From: Arenibacter palladensis
GTDB lineage: Bacteria > Bacteroidota > Bacteroidia > Flavobacteriales > Flavobacteriaceae
DNA: 64,000 nt
NCBI RefSeq assembly: GCF_900129275.1
Contig: NZ_FQUX01000010.1
Span: 1 to 64,000, forward strand
Reading direction: 5' to 3'
Part shown: piece by piece, positions 40,050 through 49,525 of the stretch
Layout of the letters: each line of letters starts with the position of its first letter
How positions within the stretch are numbered: position 1 is the first letter of the stretch
Made by a program: the position numbers and the translations under genes
Notes under the pieces: model-generated
Seen by the model: the letters and a program-made list of their open reading frames with translations, nothing else
The model's database searches: none
Told to the model about the DNA's origin: nothing

Positions 40050-40932
40050 TCTATATATAGCCCTAATTTGTTTTATAATTTCTATTAGCTCGGGAGCTCA
40101 GGAATTGAATTGTGTGGTTACTATTAATTCGGATCAGGTTGGGCAGACCAATCAACAAATTTTCAAGACCTTAGAGCGTTCCTTAAACGATTTTGTAAAT
40201 AAAAACAGGTGGTCCAATCGTGTATACAAGGAAAATGAAAGGGTGAATGCCCAAATGTTCATAACCATTACGGAGTATGAATCCAGTAGGTTTAAAGGGA
40301 ATATTCAGATTCAGTCCTCAAGACCTGTTTTTAATACCTCCTATGAAAGTCCTGTCTTTAATTATAAGGATAATCAGCTTAGTTTTGATTATATAGAGTT
40401 TCAGCCCTTGATCTTGAACGAAAACAACATTACTTCCAATTTAGTGGGGGTCGTATCTTACTATGCCTATATTATTCTTGGCTTGGATGCGGACACTTTT
40501 TCTTTGGAGGGCGGTACCGATTTTTATAAAAAGGCACAACAAGTTGTGACTTTGGCCCAAAGTGCCGGTTATTCTGGATGGACACAGACATCCGGACAAA
40601 GAAGTAGGTTTGAGTTGGTAGACAACCTTTTGTCCAATTCATACAGAGAGTACAGAATAGCTATGTACAATTACCATAGAAAGGGGTTGGATGTCCTAGC
40701 GGATAACAACAGCACTGGAAAGCAAGTGGTTGCAGGGACCATGCGTTTGTTGGAGACCTTGGGGGGTAGGCACCCCAATGCTTTTTTGATTCAAACTTTT
40801 TTTGATGCAAAGTCGGAAGAAATTCAAAATGTATTCTCCGATGGTCCCAAAGTGGATATAGTACAGCTTAAACAAACCTTGAACAAAATAGCCCCACTTT
40901 ATTCGTCTACTTGGAACGACATAAAATTTTGA
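40042..40932 (+). CDS. DUF4835 exported protein
   Basis: Using the ATG at 40042 gives 296 residues with a signal peptide (MRNLYIALICFIISISSGAQ). The longer frame from 40021 adds a hydrophilic leader, so it is rejected. The mature protein begins ELNCVVTINSDQ and includes EFQPLILNENNITSNLVGVVSYY, which fits DUF4835. The family is conserved next to coaBC and recN in flavobacteria; it probably acts in the periplasm or outer membrane. Function unknown. Confidence 0.85.
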   Translation: MRNLYIALICFIISISSGAQELNCVVTINSDQVGQTNQQIFKTLERSLNDFVNKNRWSNRVYKENERVNAQMFITITEYESSRFKGNIQIQSSRPVFNTSYESPVFNYKDNQLSFDYIEFQPLILNENNITSNLVGVVSYYAYIILGLDADTFSLEGGTDFYKKAQQVVTLAQSAGYSGWTQTSGQRSRFELVDNLLSNSYREYRIAMYNYHRKGLDVLADNNSTGKQVVAGTMRLLETLGGRHPNAFLIQTFFDAKSEEIQNVFSDGPKVDIVQLKQTLNKIAPLYSSTWNDIKF

Positions 40933-41026
40933 TCGGCTTCCCCTAGATAATGTTGTTTGGTACTACAACGATTTTTTGGTAAATAGAATTTTTTTACCAC
41001 ACATTTTTTTCCAAAGCAATATAAAT

Positions 41027-41034
41027 TATCTTTA
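41027..41034 (+). promoter_or_regulatory. Promoter -7 element of recN
   Basis: TATCTTTA differs from TAnnTTTG by one base and lies 23 bases before the TTG start of recN. It suggests that recN can be transcribed separately from the coaBC-DUF4835 cluster. Confidence 0.45.
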
Positions 41035-41056
41035 CGGCAATCTTAGATAATAAACA

Positions 41057-42709
41057 TTGCTGACAAATCTTTCCATAAAGAATTACGCATTAATAGACCA
41101 TTTAAACGTTAAGTTTACCAATGGTTTTACGGTAATAACAGGTGAAACAGGTGCCGGTAAATCCATTTTATTAGGTGGGTTGTCCTTGGTATTGGGAAAA
41201 AGGGCGGACCTCTCTTCCTTAAGGGAGAAGGAGGATAAGTGCATCGTAGAGGCGGAATTTGAAATCTCCAAATATGGCCTGGAAGCATTTTTTGAGGAAA
41301 ATGACCTGGATTATGAGGCAAAGACCATCATAAGAAGGGAGATATTGCCCAGCGGTAAGTCCCGGGCCTTTATCAATGACTCCCCGGTAACCTTGGATAT
41401 TTTGTCCCAATTGGGAGATCAATTGATAGATGTGCATTCGCAGCATCAAACCTTGCGACTAGCGGATAATGATTTTCAACTAAAGGTCATAGATGCCCTG
41501 TCCGATAATGGGCAAGTGCTTTCAACCTATTCCTCCAAGTTGCTGTTATATCAATCTACTCAGAAAGAATTGCAAAAGCTTGTCGATTTTCAAAATAGTG
41601 CCACCAAGGAACACGAGTATAATAGTTTTTTGTTGAATGAATTAAATTCGGCTCCTTTAAAAGAGGGGATATTGGAGGAATTGGAGGAGCAGTATGAACA
41701 GCTGAACAATGTGGAGATTATTCTGGAACAATTGTCACATGGTCAGCAGCTGTTGAATGATGAGCAGATAGGGCTGGTAAACTTGCTTACAGAGCTGAAA
41801 CAGGTATCCAGCAAGTTGGCTAGTTTTGGACACCAATACTCAGATATAAACGAGCGCATAAAATCAGTATTTATTGAATTGGATGATATTTCCAACGAAC
41901 TCAATATTCTAAATGATAAGGTAGAGGCAGATCCACAAATGTTGGAACAGGTAAATGCCAAACTTCAATTGCTTTATGATCTTTTAAAGAAGCATAAGGT
42001 ACAGACAATTCCGGAATTGTTGGAAATAAGGAATGCCTTGGATGGGAAGGTAAGTGCAACCGAGAATGTTGTTGCCGATATAGACCGTAAAAAGAAGGAG
42101 TTGCATCAACTGGAAATTGCTTTGAATTCCGAAGCTTCCAATATAAGTAAGAGAAGAAAAGCGGTTATTCCAAAGCTGAAAAAACAATTGGAGGAAACTT
42201 TGACCGACTTAGGCATGGCCAGTGCAACCTTTAAAATTGAAATTGCGACATCCAAAGAGTTTAAACCTACTGGAAAGGACGATCTCAGCTTTTTGTTTTC
42301 GGCGAACAAGGGGTCGGCTTATGGAGACCTTAAGAAGGTGGCCTCAGGCGGTGAACTGTCCAGGATAATGTTGACCATAAAGGCTATTTTGGCCAGGTAC
42401 GAACAGCTGCCTACTATGATGTTCGATGAGATAGATACGGGTGTATCCGGTGAGATTTCCAATAAAATGGGAGATATTATGAAGGATATGAGCAATACGA
42501 TGCAGATATTTTCTATCACCCACCTTCCACAGGTGGCAGCCAAAGGAGTACATCATTTTAAGGTTTACAAGGAGGAAGAACTGATGGGTACCAATACCAA
42601 AATGAAAGGGCTTTCTTCGGAAGAAAGGGTGGTAGAGCTGGCAGAAATGTTGGGAGGAAAAACCTTGTCCGATTCAGCTTTGGCTCATGCCAGGCAGCTA
42701 CTGGATTAA
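41057..42709 (+). CDS. recN: DNA repair protein RecN, TTG start
   Basis: The 550-residue SMC-like ATPase has Walker A GETGAGKS (29-36), a long coiled coil in the middle and Walker B MMFDEIDTGVSGE near the C-terminus. RecN holds DNA ends together in double-strand break repair. The start codon is TTG: translated from 41057 the product begins LTNLSIKNYALIDHL, the family's normal N-terminus, and no ATG or GTG lies in frame nearby. The rare start could lower basal translation. Confidence 0.95.
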   Translation: MLTNLSIKNYALIDHLNVKFTNGFTVITGETGAGKSILLGGLSLVLGKRADLSSLREKEDKCIVEAEFEISKYGLEAFFEENDLDYEAKTIIRREILPSGKSRAFINDSPVTLDILSQLGDQLIDVHSQHQTLRLADNDFQLKVIDALSDNGQVLSTYSSKLLLYQSTQKELQKLVDFQNSATKEHEYNSFLLNELNSAPLKEGILEELEEQYEQLNNVEIILEQLSHGQQLLNDEQIGLVNLLTELKQVSSKLASFGHQYSDINERIKSVFIELDDISNELNILNDKVEADPQMLEQVNAKLQLLYDLLKKHKVQTIPELLEIRNALDGKVSATENVVADIDRKKKELHQLEIALNSEASNISKRRKAVIPKLKKQLEETLTDLGMASATFKIEIATSKEFKPTGKDDLSFLFSANKGSAYGDLKKVASGGELSRIMLTIKAILARYEQLPTMMFDEIDTGVSGEISNKMGDIMKDMSNTMQIFSITHLPQVAAKGVHHFKVYKEEELMGTNTKMKGLSSEERVVELAEMLGGKTLSDSALAHARQLLD

Positions 42710-42885
42710 CCGTTTTTGGAAAGGATAGTGAAATCTTGAATTTCTCCTACCGGTGTTTTTGGCTATTTTAAGGTGCTACAATATTAACCCCTTTGTGCCT
42801 ATCGCCTTTGTAATATGAAGCCATGGCAATAGGGCTGCTAACTTTTCTACTCCGTTCTTTCTGCGGTCTACCCACTAATTTTTAA

Positions 42886-42893
42886 TATCTTTG
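42886..42893 (+). promoter_or_regulatory. Promoter -7 element of fabI
   Basis: TATCTTTG followed by A is a perfect Bacteroidota -7 element 31 bases before the fabI ATG. The predicted transcript start is about 42900. Confidence 0.65.
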
Positions 42894-42923
42894 ACGATCT
42901 AAAATTCACAAAGAAAATAGACT

Positions 42924-43736
42924 ATGTCGTTTAATTTACTAAAAGGAAAGAAGGGAATTATTTTTGGGGCATTGGATGCCAATTCCATTGCTTGGAAAAC
43001 TGCCGAAACTATACATGCGGAAGGCGGTACCTTTGTCCTTACCAATGCGCCCATAGCCATGCGAATGGGCCAGATAGATGAACTTGCCAAAAAGACTGGT
43101 TCCAAGATTATTCCTGCAGATGCCACAAGCGTGGAAGACTTGGATAATTTGGTTACCCAGTCCATGGAGATTCTGGGAGGAAAAATAGATTTTGTTCTCC
43201 ACGCCATTGGGATGTCCGTCAACGTTCGTAAAGGCAGGGCCTATACGGATGAGAAATATGATTTTACCACCAAAGGCTGGGATGTATCCGCACTATCTTT
43301 TCACAAGGTAATGCAGAGCCTGTACAAGGCCGATGCCATGAACGAATGGGGGAGCATAGTGGCTTTGACCTACATGGCCGCTCAGCGAACCTTTCCGGAT
43401 TATAATGATATGGCCGACAATAAGGCGTATTTGGAATCCGTTGCCCGTAGTTTTGGATACTTTTTTGGCAAGGAGAAGAAGGTAAGGGTGAATACCATAT
43501 CCCAATCCCCAACAGCTACAACTGCGGGACAAGGTGTTAAAGGGTTTAACAGTTTTATTTCCTACGCGGAAAAAATGTCGCCCTTGGGAAATGCAACGGC
43601 TCAGGATTGTGCAGACTATACCGTAACCCTTTTTTCGGATTTGACCAGGAAGGTTACCATGCAAAATTTGTTTCATGATGGTGGTTTTTCCAATACAGGT
43701 GTTAGTCAGGAAGTAATCGATAGATTTTCTGAATAA
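42924..43736 (+). CDS. fabI: Enoyl-[acyl-carrier-protein] reductase (NADH), FabI type
   Basis: The 270-residue short-chain dehydrogenase has the FabI-type N-terminus (GIIFGALDANSIAWK, glycine-poor unlike classical SDRs) and the catalytic Tyr160-X6-Lys167 pair in DYNDMADNK. It makes the last reduction of each fatty acid elongation cycle. It is a single gene with its own promoter, between recN and the glycosyltransferase operon. Confidence 0.95.
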   Translation: MSFNLLKGKKGIIFGALDANSIAWKTAETIHAEGGTFVLTNAPIAMRMGQIDELAKKTGSKIIPADATSVEDLDNLVTQSMEILGGKIDFVLHAIGMSVNVRKGRAYTDEKYDFTTKGWDVSALSFHKVMQSLYKADAMNEWGSIVALTYMAAQRTFPDYNDMADNKAYLESVARSFGYFFGKEKKVRVNTISQSPTATTAGQGVKGFNSFISYAEKMSPLGNATAQDCADYTVTLFSDLTRKVTMQNLFHDGGFSNTGVSQEVIDRFSE

Positions 43737-43894
43737 CATACCTTGGGTAAAAGGATAGAATGCCTTTGAACCAACCTTATTTTTTGGCCAAACACCATGG
43801 TTACATATTATTCATTTTAGCTTAATACAGTTGAAACAAGGCTAAAGTCAAGCCAACACGTTTGTGACAGGTCTTTATTTTATACTAAACCTCA

Positions 43895-44902
43895 ATGGAT
43901 TTATTCTTTTCTTTTATAGTGCCGGTTTACAACAGACCCAATGAGATCGATGAATTGCTGGAAAGCCTTTCATTGCAGGATTATAATAAACCTTTTGAGG
44001 TGGTTGTCGTGGAAGATGGATCGTCGGAAAGTTCAGAGGATATTGTGGAAAAGTACAAGGATAAATTGTCCATATCATATTTAAAGAAGAAGAACTCCGG
44101 CCCTGGAGATTCCCGAAATTATGGGATGAAGCGTGCACGTGGTAATTACTTTATAGTATTGGATTCCGATTGTATAATCCCAAGCCAATATTTGTCCGTG
44201 GTGGAAAAGTCTCTGGCAAATGAATATGTGGATTGTTATGGGGGGCCGGATGCTGCCCATTCTTCCTTCACCAGTGTACAGAAGGCTATTAACTATGCCA
44301 TGACCTCTGTTTTTACCACTGGGGGTATTCGGGGAAATAAAAGGGCTGTAGGTAAATTTCAACCTAGGAGCTTTAATATGGGAATATCCAAAGAAGCGTT
44401 TGAAAAAACCCTTGGATATGGCAATATACATCCAGGTGAAGATCCGGACCTTACCTTTAGAATTTGGGAAGCGGGATTTGAAACCAAATTGATCGAAGAT
44501 GCCTATGTATACCATAAGCGGCGAATAGATTGGAATAAGTTCTATACCCAGGTCAATAAATTTGGAATGGTAAGGCCCATTTTAAACCATTGGCATCCGG
44601 ACAGTGCCAAAATTACTTATTGGTTCCCCACTTTGTTCTGTTTCGGATTCATTGTGGCAATTGCCTTGTTGGTTTTAGGGATTTTATGGCCAATATCTAT
44701 TTATGCCCTCTATTTTGGTTTACTTTTTGTGCATTCCTTGATGGCCAATAAAAATATTAAGGTAGCTGCGCTATCGTTGGTAGCAGTAGTCATCCAATTT
44801 GTAGGATACGGTTTTGGATTCTTTAAAAATTCGATCCTGATAGCTTTAAGCAATAAGAAACCGGAGGAGTTATTTCCTAAGCTTTTCTTTAAAACTATGT
44901 AA
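43895..44902 (+). CDS. Family 2 glycosyltransferase with C-terminal membrane helices
   Basis: The 335-residue protein has a GT2 catalytic domain (FSFIVPVYNRPNEIDELL at the start, VVEDGSS, then the DSDC metal-binding motif and a later HPGEDPDLTFRI segment) and two to three hydrophobic helices in the last 90 residues. It probably transfers a sugar to a lipid or surface glycan at the inner membrane. The YbbR-like gene starts four bases later. Confidence 0.9.
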   Translation: MDLFFSFIVPVYNRPNEIDELLESLSLQDYNKPFEVVVVEDGSSESSEDIVEKYKDKLSISYLKKKNSGPGDSRNYGMKRARGNYFIVLDSDCIIPSQYLSVVEKSLANEYVDCYGGPDAAHSSFTSVQKAINYAMTSVFTTGGIRGNKRAVGKFQPRSFNMGISKEAFEKTLGYGNIHPGEDPDLTFRIWEAGFETKLIEDAYVYHKRRIDWNKFYTQVNKFGMVRPILNHWHPDSAKITYWFPTLFCFGFIVAIALLVLGILWPISIYALYFGLLFVHSLMANKNIKVAALSLVAVVIQFVGYGFGFFKNSILIALSNKKPEELFPKLFFKTM

Positions 44903-44906
44903 TAAG

Positions 44907-45863
44907 TTGATAGAAAAAATTAAAAAAGGACTAAATAAAAGAAAGGTTAAACTGTTTCTGGTCTTTCTATTATGTTCCAGTCTAGCTTGGTTTATTAGCA
45001 ATTTGGGGGAACAATATACCAATAATGCCACTTTTGATATTCATTATGGCAGTACCCCGGACAGCTTATTGCTAAACAGCGTTTCCAAAAGTAACATTAA
45101 GGTAAGGCTAAGGGCCAGTGGGTTTCAATTTTTGATGTTTGGTTTTAAAAATAAAACTGTTGCGGTGGACCTATCCGAATTGGAAAAAAAAGGTTCCAAA
45201 TTTTTTGTTTCCCCATCAACTTATAGAAATCAAATAGAAAATCAGCTTTCAAAATTTATAAGGGTTGAGGATATGGACAAGGATACCTTGTTTTTCAATT
45301 TTCAAAGGCTTTACAAAAAAAAGGTCCCGGTAATTCCTAAAGTGACCATAGATTTGGAACAAAACTATTTAATGGATAAGAACTATAGCTTGACGCCCGA
45401 TTCCATAACCGTAATGGGGCCAAAAATAGAGATAGATACTTTAACCGGAATTACCACCCAAACCTTGATGCTGCCACATACGACCAACGATATTTCAAAG
45501 AAATTAAAATTGAATCTTCCGGCCAATCTAAAAAACACTAAATACTCCGATCATAACGTAACATTATCGGCCAAAATATTTAAATTTTCGGAAAAGGTTT
45601 TTAAGGTACCTGTGGAGGTTGTCAATGTGCCTGAAGGAGTAGGGATAAGAACGTTTCCGGAAATAGTTTCGGTTTTGTGCAGGGGGCGATTAAGTTCAAT
45701 CAAGGAATTGTCGGTGACGGATTTTGTGGTTACCGCAGACTATTCCAATCTAAGGGACAAAAATGAAAATGTTCTGGATTTGAAATTGACAAAAAAGCCA
45801 GATAGTGTGAATGTGGTACAGTTGAGGGAGAATAAAGTAGAATTTATACTAAAGAGGCAATGA
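44907..45863 (+). CDS. YbbR-like/CdaR-like membrane-anchored protein, TTG start
   Basis: The 318-residue product has a basic start (IEKIKKGLNKRKVK), one transmembrane helix (about 16-32) and then repeated YbbR-type beta domains outside the membrane. It starts at TTG 44907, four bases after the glycosyltransferase; the next in-frame ATG would remove the anchor. In Firmicutes YbbR (CdaR) regulates the c-di-AMP cyclase, but no cyclase gene is seen here. It overlaps coaE by four bases. Confidence 0.82.
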   Translation: MIEKIKKGLNKRKVKLFLVFLLCSSLAWFISNLGEQYTNNATFDIHYGSTPDSLLLNSVSKSNIKVRLRASGFQFLMFGFKNKTVAVDLSELEKKGSKFFVSPSTYRNQIENQLSKFIRVEDMDKDTLFFNFQRLYKKKVPVIPKVTIDLEQNYLMDKNYSLTPDSITVMGPKIEIDTLTGITTQTLMLPHTTNDISKKLKLNLPANLKNTKYSDHNVTLSAKIFKFSEKVFKVPVEVVNVPEGVGIRTFPEIVSVLCRGRLSSIKELSVTDFVVTADYSNLRDKNENVLDLKLTKKPDSVNVVQLRENKVEFILKRQ

Positions 45864-46447
45864 TGATCGTGGGTTTGACAGGGGGTATTGGTAGTGGAAA
45901 ATCCACTGTGGGATCCATGTTCCAAAAATTAGGGGTACCGATGTATAATTCTGATCTAGAGGCAAAGAAATTAATGGCCAGTTCTGAAAAGATTAAAAAT
46001 GATATTGAGGCATTATTGGGCAGGGATAGTTATAAGAATGGACAGCTAAATAAGGATTATATAGCCAAATTGGTGTTCAACGATAAGAAATTATTGAAGG
46101 AACTGAACAATATAGTCCATCCTGCCGTGAGGCATGATTTTAAAAGTTGGTGCAAACGTCAGAAAGCCCCTTATGTAATTCAGGAAGCTGCCATTATTTT
46201 TGAAAATGGGAACCAGGAATTTTATGATAAAATAATATTGGTTACCGCACCAAGGAATATTAGAATACAAAGGGTGGTTGATAGGGACGGAATTAGTGCA
46301 GATGCGGTAATGCAACGTATAGATAATCAATGGCCGGACCAGGAAAAAGAGAAGCTTTCAGACTTCATAATTGAAAATATTGGATTGGAGGCTACGGAAA
46401 GGGAAGTTTCCCGAATTCACCATAAATTACTTAAAATAAGGGCTTAA
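45860..46447 (+). CDS. coaE: Dephospho-CoA kinase
   Basis: The 195-residue P-loop kinase has GLTGGIGSGKST near the start and the HPAVRHDF motif. It phosphorylates dephospho-CoA at the 3' position, the last step of coenzyme A synthesis. It overlaps the YbbR-like gene (ATGA-type overlap), so coupled translation is likely. The start has two adjacent ATG codons. Confidence 0.95.
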   Translation: MMIVGLTGGIGSGKSTVGSMFQKLGVPMYNSDLEAKKLMASSEKIKNDIEALLGRDSYKNGQLNKDYIAKLVFNDKKLLKELNNIVHPAVRHDFKSWCKRQKAPYVIQEAAIIFENGNQEFYDKIILVTAPRNIRIQRVVDRDGISADAVMQRIDNQWPDQEKEKLSDFIIENIGLEATEREVSRIHHKLLKIRA

Positions 46448-46456
46448 GCGCGAAAT

Positions 46457-46507
46457 TTTAACATTTTTGTTAAGGTTAGGTTAAACGTGCAATTCGCTAA
46501 ATGTTAA
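46457..46507 (+). promoter_or_regulatory. Phased GTTAA repeats ahead of the two-component operon
   Basis: GTTAA occurs at 46469-46473 and 46480-46484, exactly 11 bases apart, and again at 46503-46507. The first forms half of an inverted repeat TTAACA-tttt-TGTTAA (46458-46473). Spacing near one helical turn is typical of OmpR-family binding sites. A role in autoregulation by the downstream regulator is inferred. Confidence 0.4.
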
Positions 46508-46512
46508 ATTTC

Positions 46513-46520
46513 TAATTTTG
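46513..46520 (+). promoter_or_regulatory. Promoter -7 element of the two-component operon
   Basis: TAATTTTG is a perfect -7 element ending only seven bases before the sensor kinase ATG, so the transcript would have almost no leader. Confidence 0.6.
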
Positions 46521-46527
46521 TTGATAA

Positions 46528-48102
46528 ATGAATAAGAGGTTATTTGGTCTTTTGGTAGTCTTAATGAGCCTTTCCCTAATAGGAATCATCTTTGTTCAGA
46601 GTTATTGGATAAATAAGTCAGTAGCGGACAAGGAAGAACAATTTTCAAATACGGTCAACCAAATTTTGAGTAGGGTTGTAGAGAACATTGAAAAACGGGA
46701 GGTACAGGATTATCTAAACGAGTTTTACAAGCTTAGTGATAGTATAGGAAAGCCAAAGGCTACCCATCTTAAGAATTTTTTCTTTTTTGATCGTGATATC
46801 AATTCCAATGAAATAAAGCTTTATAGCCATGGTATTTTAGAAGAGGATTACACGATGGCATCTACGTTCTTTGATATAGGCTTGGACACCACAACGTTTA
46901 GAAATATTACCAGTACCAGGAAAACTGAAATTTTCAAAGAGGATTTTGGTTTGGACGGTAGGCAATATTCCTTGACCCCTGTCCAAAAGCTCGAGAAAAT
47001 CGGATCTATGACAGATCTGGATAAGTTTGCTTTGGACGATGTATTTAGGGAGCAGGCCAAAAATAGGCCTATACATAAGCGGGTATCCAAGCAGGAGGTG
47101 GAATTGATGCTTAGTAGGGAATTAAATAATCGCGGGATAGATATAGACTACGAGTATGGAGTTTACAGCAAAGGACTGCCTACTAAGGTGAAATCCAAAA
47201 AGTTTAAATTTTCGGAGACCACACTTTATAAGGCCCCTTTGTTTAAGGATAGTGAAGGAAATACCAATTTTTCCCTTTTGCTGACCTTCCCTAAAAAGAA
47301 AAGGTTCCTTATCCAGTCCATTCTTGGAATGGCAATTTTGTCCCTGACCTTTACCTTGGTTATCGTGGTGGCCTATTCAAGTGCCATCTATCAATTGATA
47401 AAACAAAAGCAGATTTCAGAGATTAAATCGGACTTTATCAATAATATGACGCATGAGTTTAAAACACCGATTGCTACGATTAATTTGGCTGTTGAAGCAA
47501 TAAAGAATCCTAAGATTATTAATGACAAGGAGAAGGTACTACGCTATTTGCAAATGATAAGGGACGAAAATAAAAGAATGCATGCGCAGGTAGAAAACGT
47601 ATTGCGAATATCTAAGTTGGAAAAAAACCAGTTGGATATTAGTAAGGATAGGGCAGATGTGCACGACATAATAGAGGATGCCATTACCCATGTAGATCTT
47701 ATAGTAGCAGATAGGGGAGGATACATCAAGCCACATTTAAAGGCGGAACGCTCAGAGGTATTGGCCAATGAGATGCATTTTACCAATGTAATAGTAAATA
47801 TATTGGACAATGCTGTGAAATATTCGCCAGAAGCGCCCAAGATTGATGTTTTTACGGAAGTGGTCGGTAATTATATCATTATAAAAATACAGGATCAGGG
47901 AGCAGGAATGAGCAAAGCGGTATTGAAAAAGGTTTTTGAAAAGTTCTATAGGGAACATACAGGAGATATACATAATGTTAAGGGGCATGGCTTAGGGCTT
48001 GCTTACGTAAAAAAAATAGTTGATGATCATCAAGGTGAGGTTTATGCAGAAAGTGAAAAAGGAAAAGGAAGCACTTTTTATATAAAACTGCCTTTAATTT
48101 AA
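46528..48102 (+). CDS. Sensor histidine kinase, RprX-like
   Basis: The 524-residue protein has two membrane helices (about 5-26 and 260-290) around a ~230-residue periplasmic sensor region, then the H-box with His309 in NNMTHEFKTP, an N-box (NILDNAVKYSP) and G-boxes (QDQGAGM, GHGLGLAYV). It should autophosphorylate and pass phosphate to the response regulator encoded eight bases downstream. The layout resembles RprX of Bacteroides. The signal sensed is unknown. Confidence 0.93.
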   Translation: MNKRLFGLLVVLMSLSLIGIIFVQSYWINKSVADKEEQFSNTVNQILSRVVENIEKREVQDYLNEFYKLSDSIGKPKATHLKNFFFFDRDINSNEIKLYSHGILEEDYTMASTFFDIGLDTTTFRNITSTRKTEIFKEDFGLDGRQYSLTPVQKLEKIGSMTDLDKFALDDVFREQAKNRPIHKRVSKQEVELMLSRELNNRGIDIDYEYGVYSKGLPTKVKSKKFKFSETTLYKAPLFKDSEGNTNFSLLLTFPKKKRFLIQSILGMAILSLTFTLVIVVAYSSAIYQLIKQKQISEIKSDFINNMTHEFKTPIATINLAVEAIKNPKIINDKEKVLRYLQMIRDENKRMHAQVENVLRISKLEKNQLDISKDRADVHDIIEDAITHVDLIVADRGGYIKPHLKAERSEVLANEMHFTNVIVNILDNAVKYSPEAPKIDVFTEVVGNYIIIKIQDQGAGMSKAVLKKVFEKFYREHTGDIHNVKGHGLGLAYVKKIVDDHQGEVYAESEKGKGSTFYIKLPLI

Positions 48103-48109
48103 AACAATA

Positions 48110-48817
48110 ATGGAAACAGTAGATAAGAAAATATTACTAGTAGAGGACGATCCAAATTTTGGAATTGTACTTAAAGATTACTTGGCAATGAACGATTTTG
48201 ACGTTACATTGGCGAAAAACGGAATGGAAGGTTTTGAAAAATTTAAGAAGGACAATTTTGACGTCTGTATCTTGGATGTAATGATGCCTTATAAGGATGG
48301 CTTTACACTTGCCAAGGAAATTCGTGAAAAGAACGAGAACGTGCCTATCGTTTTTCTTACGGCCAAGACTATGAAAGAAGATGTCCTTAAAGGATATAAG
48401 GCAGGTGCGGATGATTATTTGAACAAGCCATTCGATTCGGAAGTACTATTGATGAAACTTAAAGCTATAATTCAAAGAAAGTCTTCCAGTTCGTTAGCGG
48501 ACAGTAAACAATTTGAATTTACAATTGGTGGTTTTCAATTGAATTCCAAGCTTAGGTTCTTGAAATATAAGGATGAGGAAGCCATTAAACTCTCTCCGAA
48601 GGAAAATGAGTTGCTCAGGCTTTTGGCATTGCACGAGAACGATTTAATGCCAAGGGAGTTGGCCTTGACCAAAATCTGGAGGGATGATAATTATTTTACT
48701 TCCCGAAGTATGGATGTTTACATTGCCAAATTGCGTAAGTATCTTAAAAAGGATGAAAACGTGGAGATATTGAATATCCATGGAGAAGGATTTAGATTGG
48801 TGGTTAAAACTGAGTAA
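48110..48817 (+). CDS. Response regulator, OmpR/PhoB family (RprY-like)
   Basis: The 235-residue protein has a receiver domain (phospho-acceptor Asp56 in CILDVMMP, Lys106 in YLNKPFD) and a winged-helix DNA-binding domain of the OmpR class (KLSPKENELLRLL onward). It is cognate to the kinase just upstream. The pair resembles RprX/RprY of Bacteroidota, but orthology is not proved here. A strong terminator follows. Confidence 0.95.
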   Translation: METVDKKILLVEDDPNFGIVLKDYLAMNDFDVTLAKNGMEGFEKFKKDNFDVCILDVMMPYKDGFTLAKEIREKNENVPIVFLTAKTMKEDVLKGYKAGADDYLNKPFDSEVLLMKLKAIIQRKSSSSLADSKQFEFTIGGFQLNSKLRFLKYKDEEAIKLSPKENELLRLLALHENDLMPRELALTKIWRDDNYFTSRSMDVYIAKLRKYLKKDENVEILNIHGEGFRLVVKTE

Positions 48818-48842
48818 GCACCATATTTGCAAAATTATTAGG

Positions 48843-48870
48843 GCACCAAGATTTTTCTTGGTGCTTTTTA
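48843..48870 (+). terminator. Terminator of the two-component operon
   Basis: GCACCAAG and CTTGGTGC form an eight-base stem with a six-base loop followed by TTTTTATTT, 25 bases after the regulator stop. Confidence 0.9.
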
Positions 48871-49024
48871 TTTGTAATCTACTCAATTTAAATGCCGTAG
48901 GTTTATTGAAATGTGTTGACGGAACGAACCCCGAACAAAAGGATGTGGTCTCTGGTTTTAAATCAGAACTCTTGGGGCAACTTCGTTAGTGCTGTGAAAG
49001 CGTGTTCAAAGGATAACTTATGGC

Positions 49025-49525
49025 TTAGTTCCCGTATTCCCTTAATATTTGGTCCACAATTTCTTGGGGACTGGGTTCTATCGATATTTTTATGGCCTTG
49101 GTAGGAGGTTCAAAAGTGTCCAGTTGGGACCGTAATAATTCGGCAGGCATAAAATGTCCTTTTCGTTTTTGCAGGCGTTCCAATAACAATTCAAAAGAAC
49201 TTTCCAAGGAAATCCAAACCACCTTTTCTTCAATTTTATTTTCAAGTATTTTTCTGTAGGATTCCTTCAAGGCAGAGCAGACAATCACAGCTCCCGTTTC
49301 TTTATTGTTCACGGCCAATTTGTTTAGGGTTACCAGCCAATCGTAACGGTCCTCGTCCGTCAAAGGGATTTTATTGGACATTTTTTTAATGTTGGCCTCC
49401 GAGTGATAATCGTCACCATCAAAAAAAGGTAATTTCAGTTTTTCTGCCAACAACTTCGCTATGGTAGATTTGCCTGTACCGGAAACCCCGATTACAAATA
49501 GAATGTTTTTATTGGTTGAAGTCAT
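49025..49525 (-). CDS. Gluconokinase
   Basis: The 166-residue protein starts with a P-loop (GVSGTGKST, residues 13-21) and has the GntK-type DGDDYHSEANIKKM segment and the RLQKRKGHFMPAELLRSQ region. It phosphorylates gluconate to 6-phosphogluconate. It starts where miaA ends (one shared base). The putative gluconate permease lies far away at 27204, on the other strand. Confidence 0.93.
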   Translation of the reverse strand: MTSTNKNILFVIGVSGTGKSTIAKLLAEKLKLPFFDGDDYHSEANIKKMSNKIPLTDEDRYDWLVTLNKLAVNNKETGAVIVCSALKESYRKILENKIEEKVVWISLESSFELLLERLQKRKGHFMPAELLRSQLDTFEPPTKAIKISIEPSPQEIVDQILREYGN

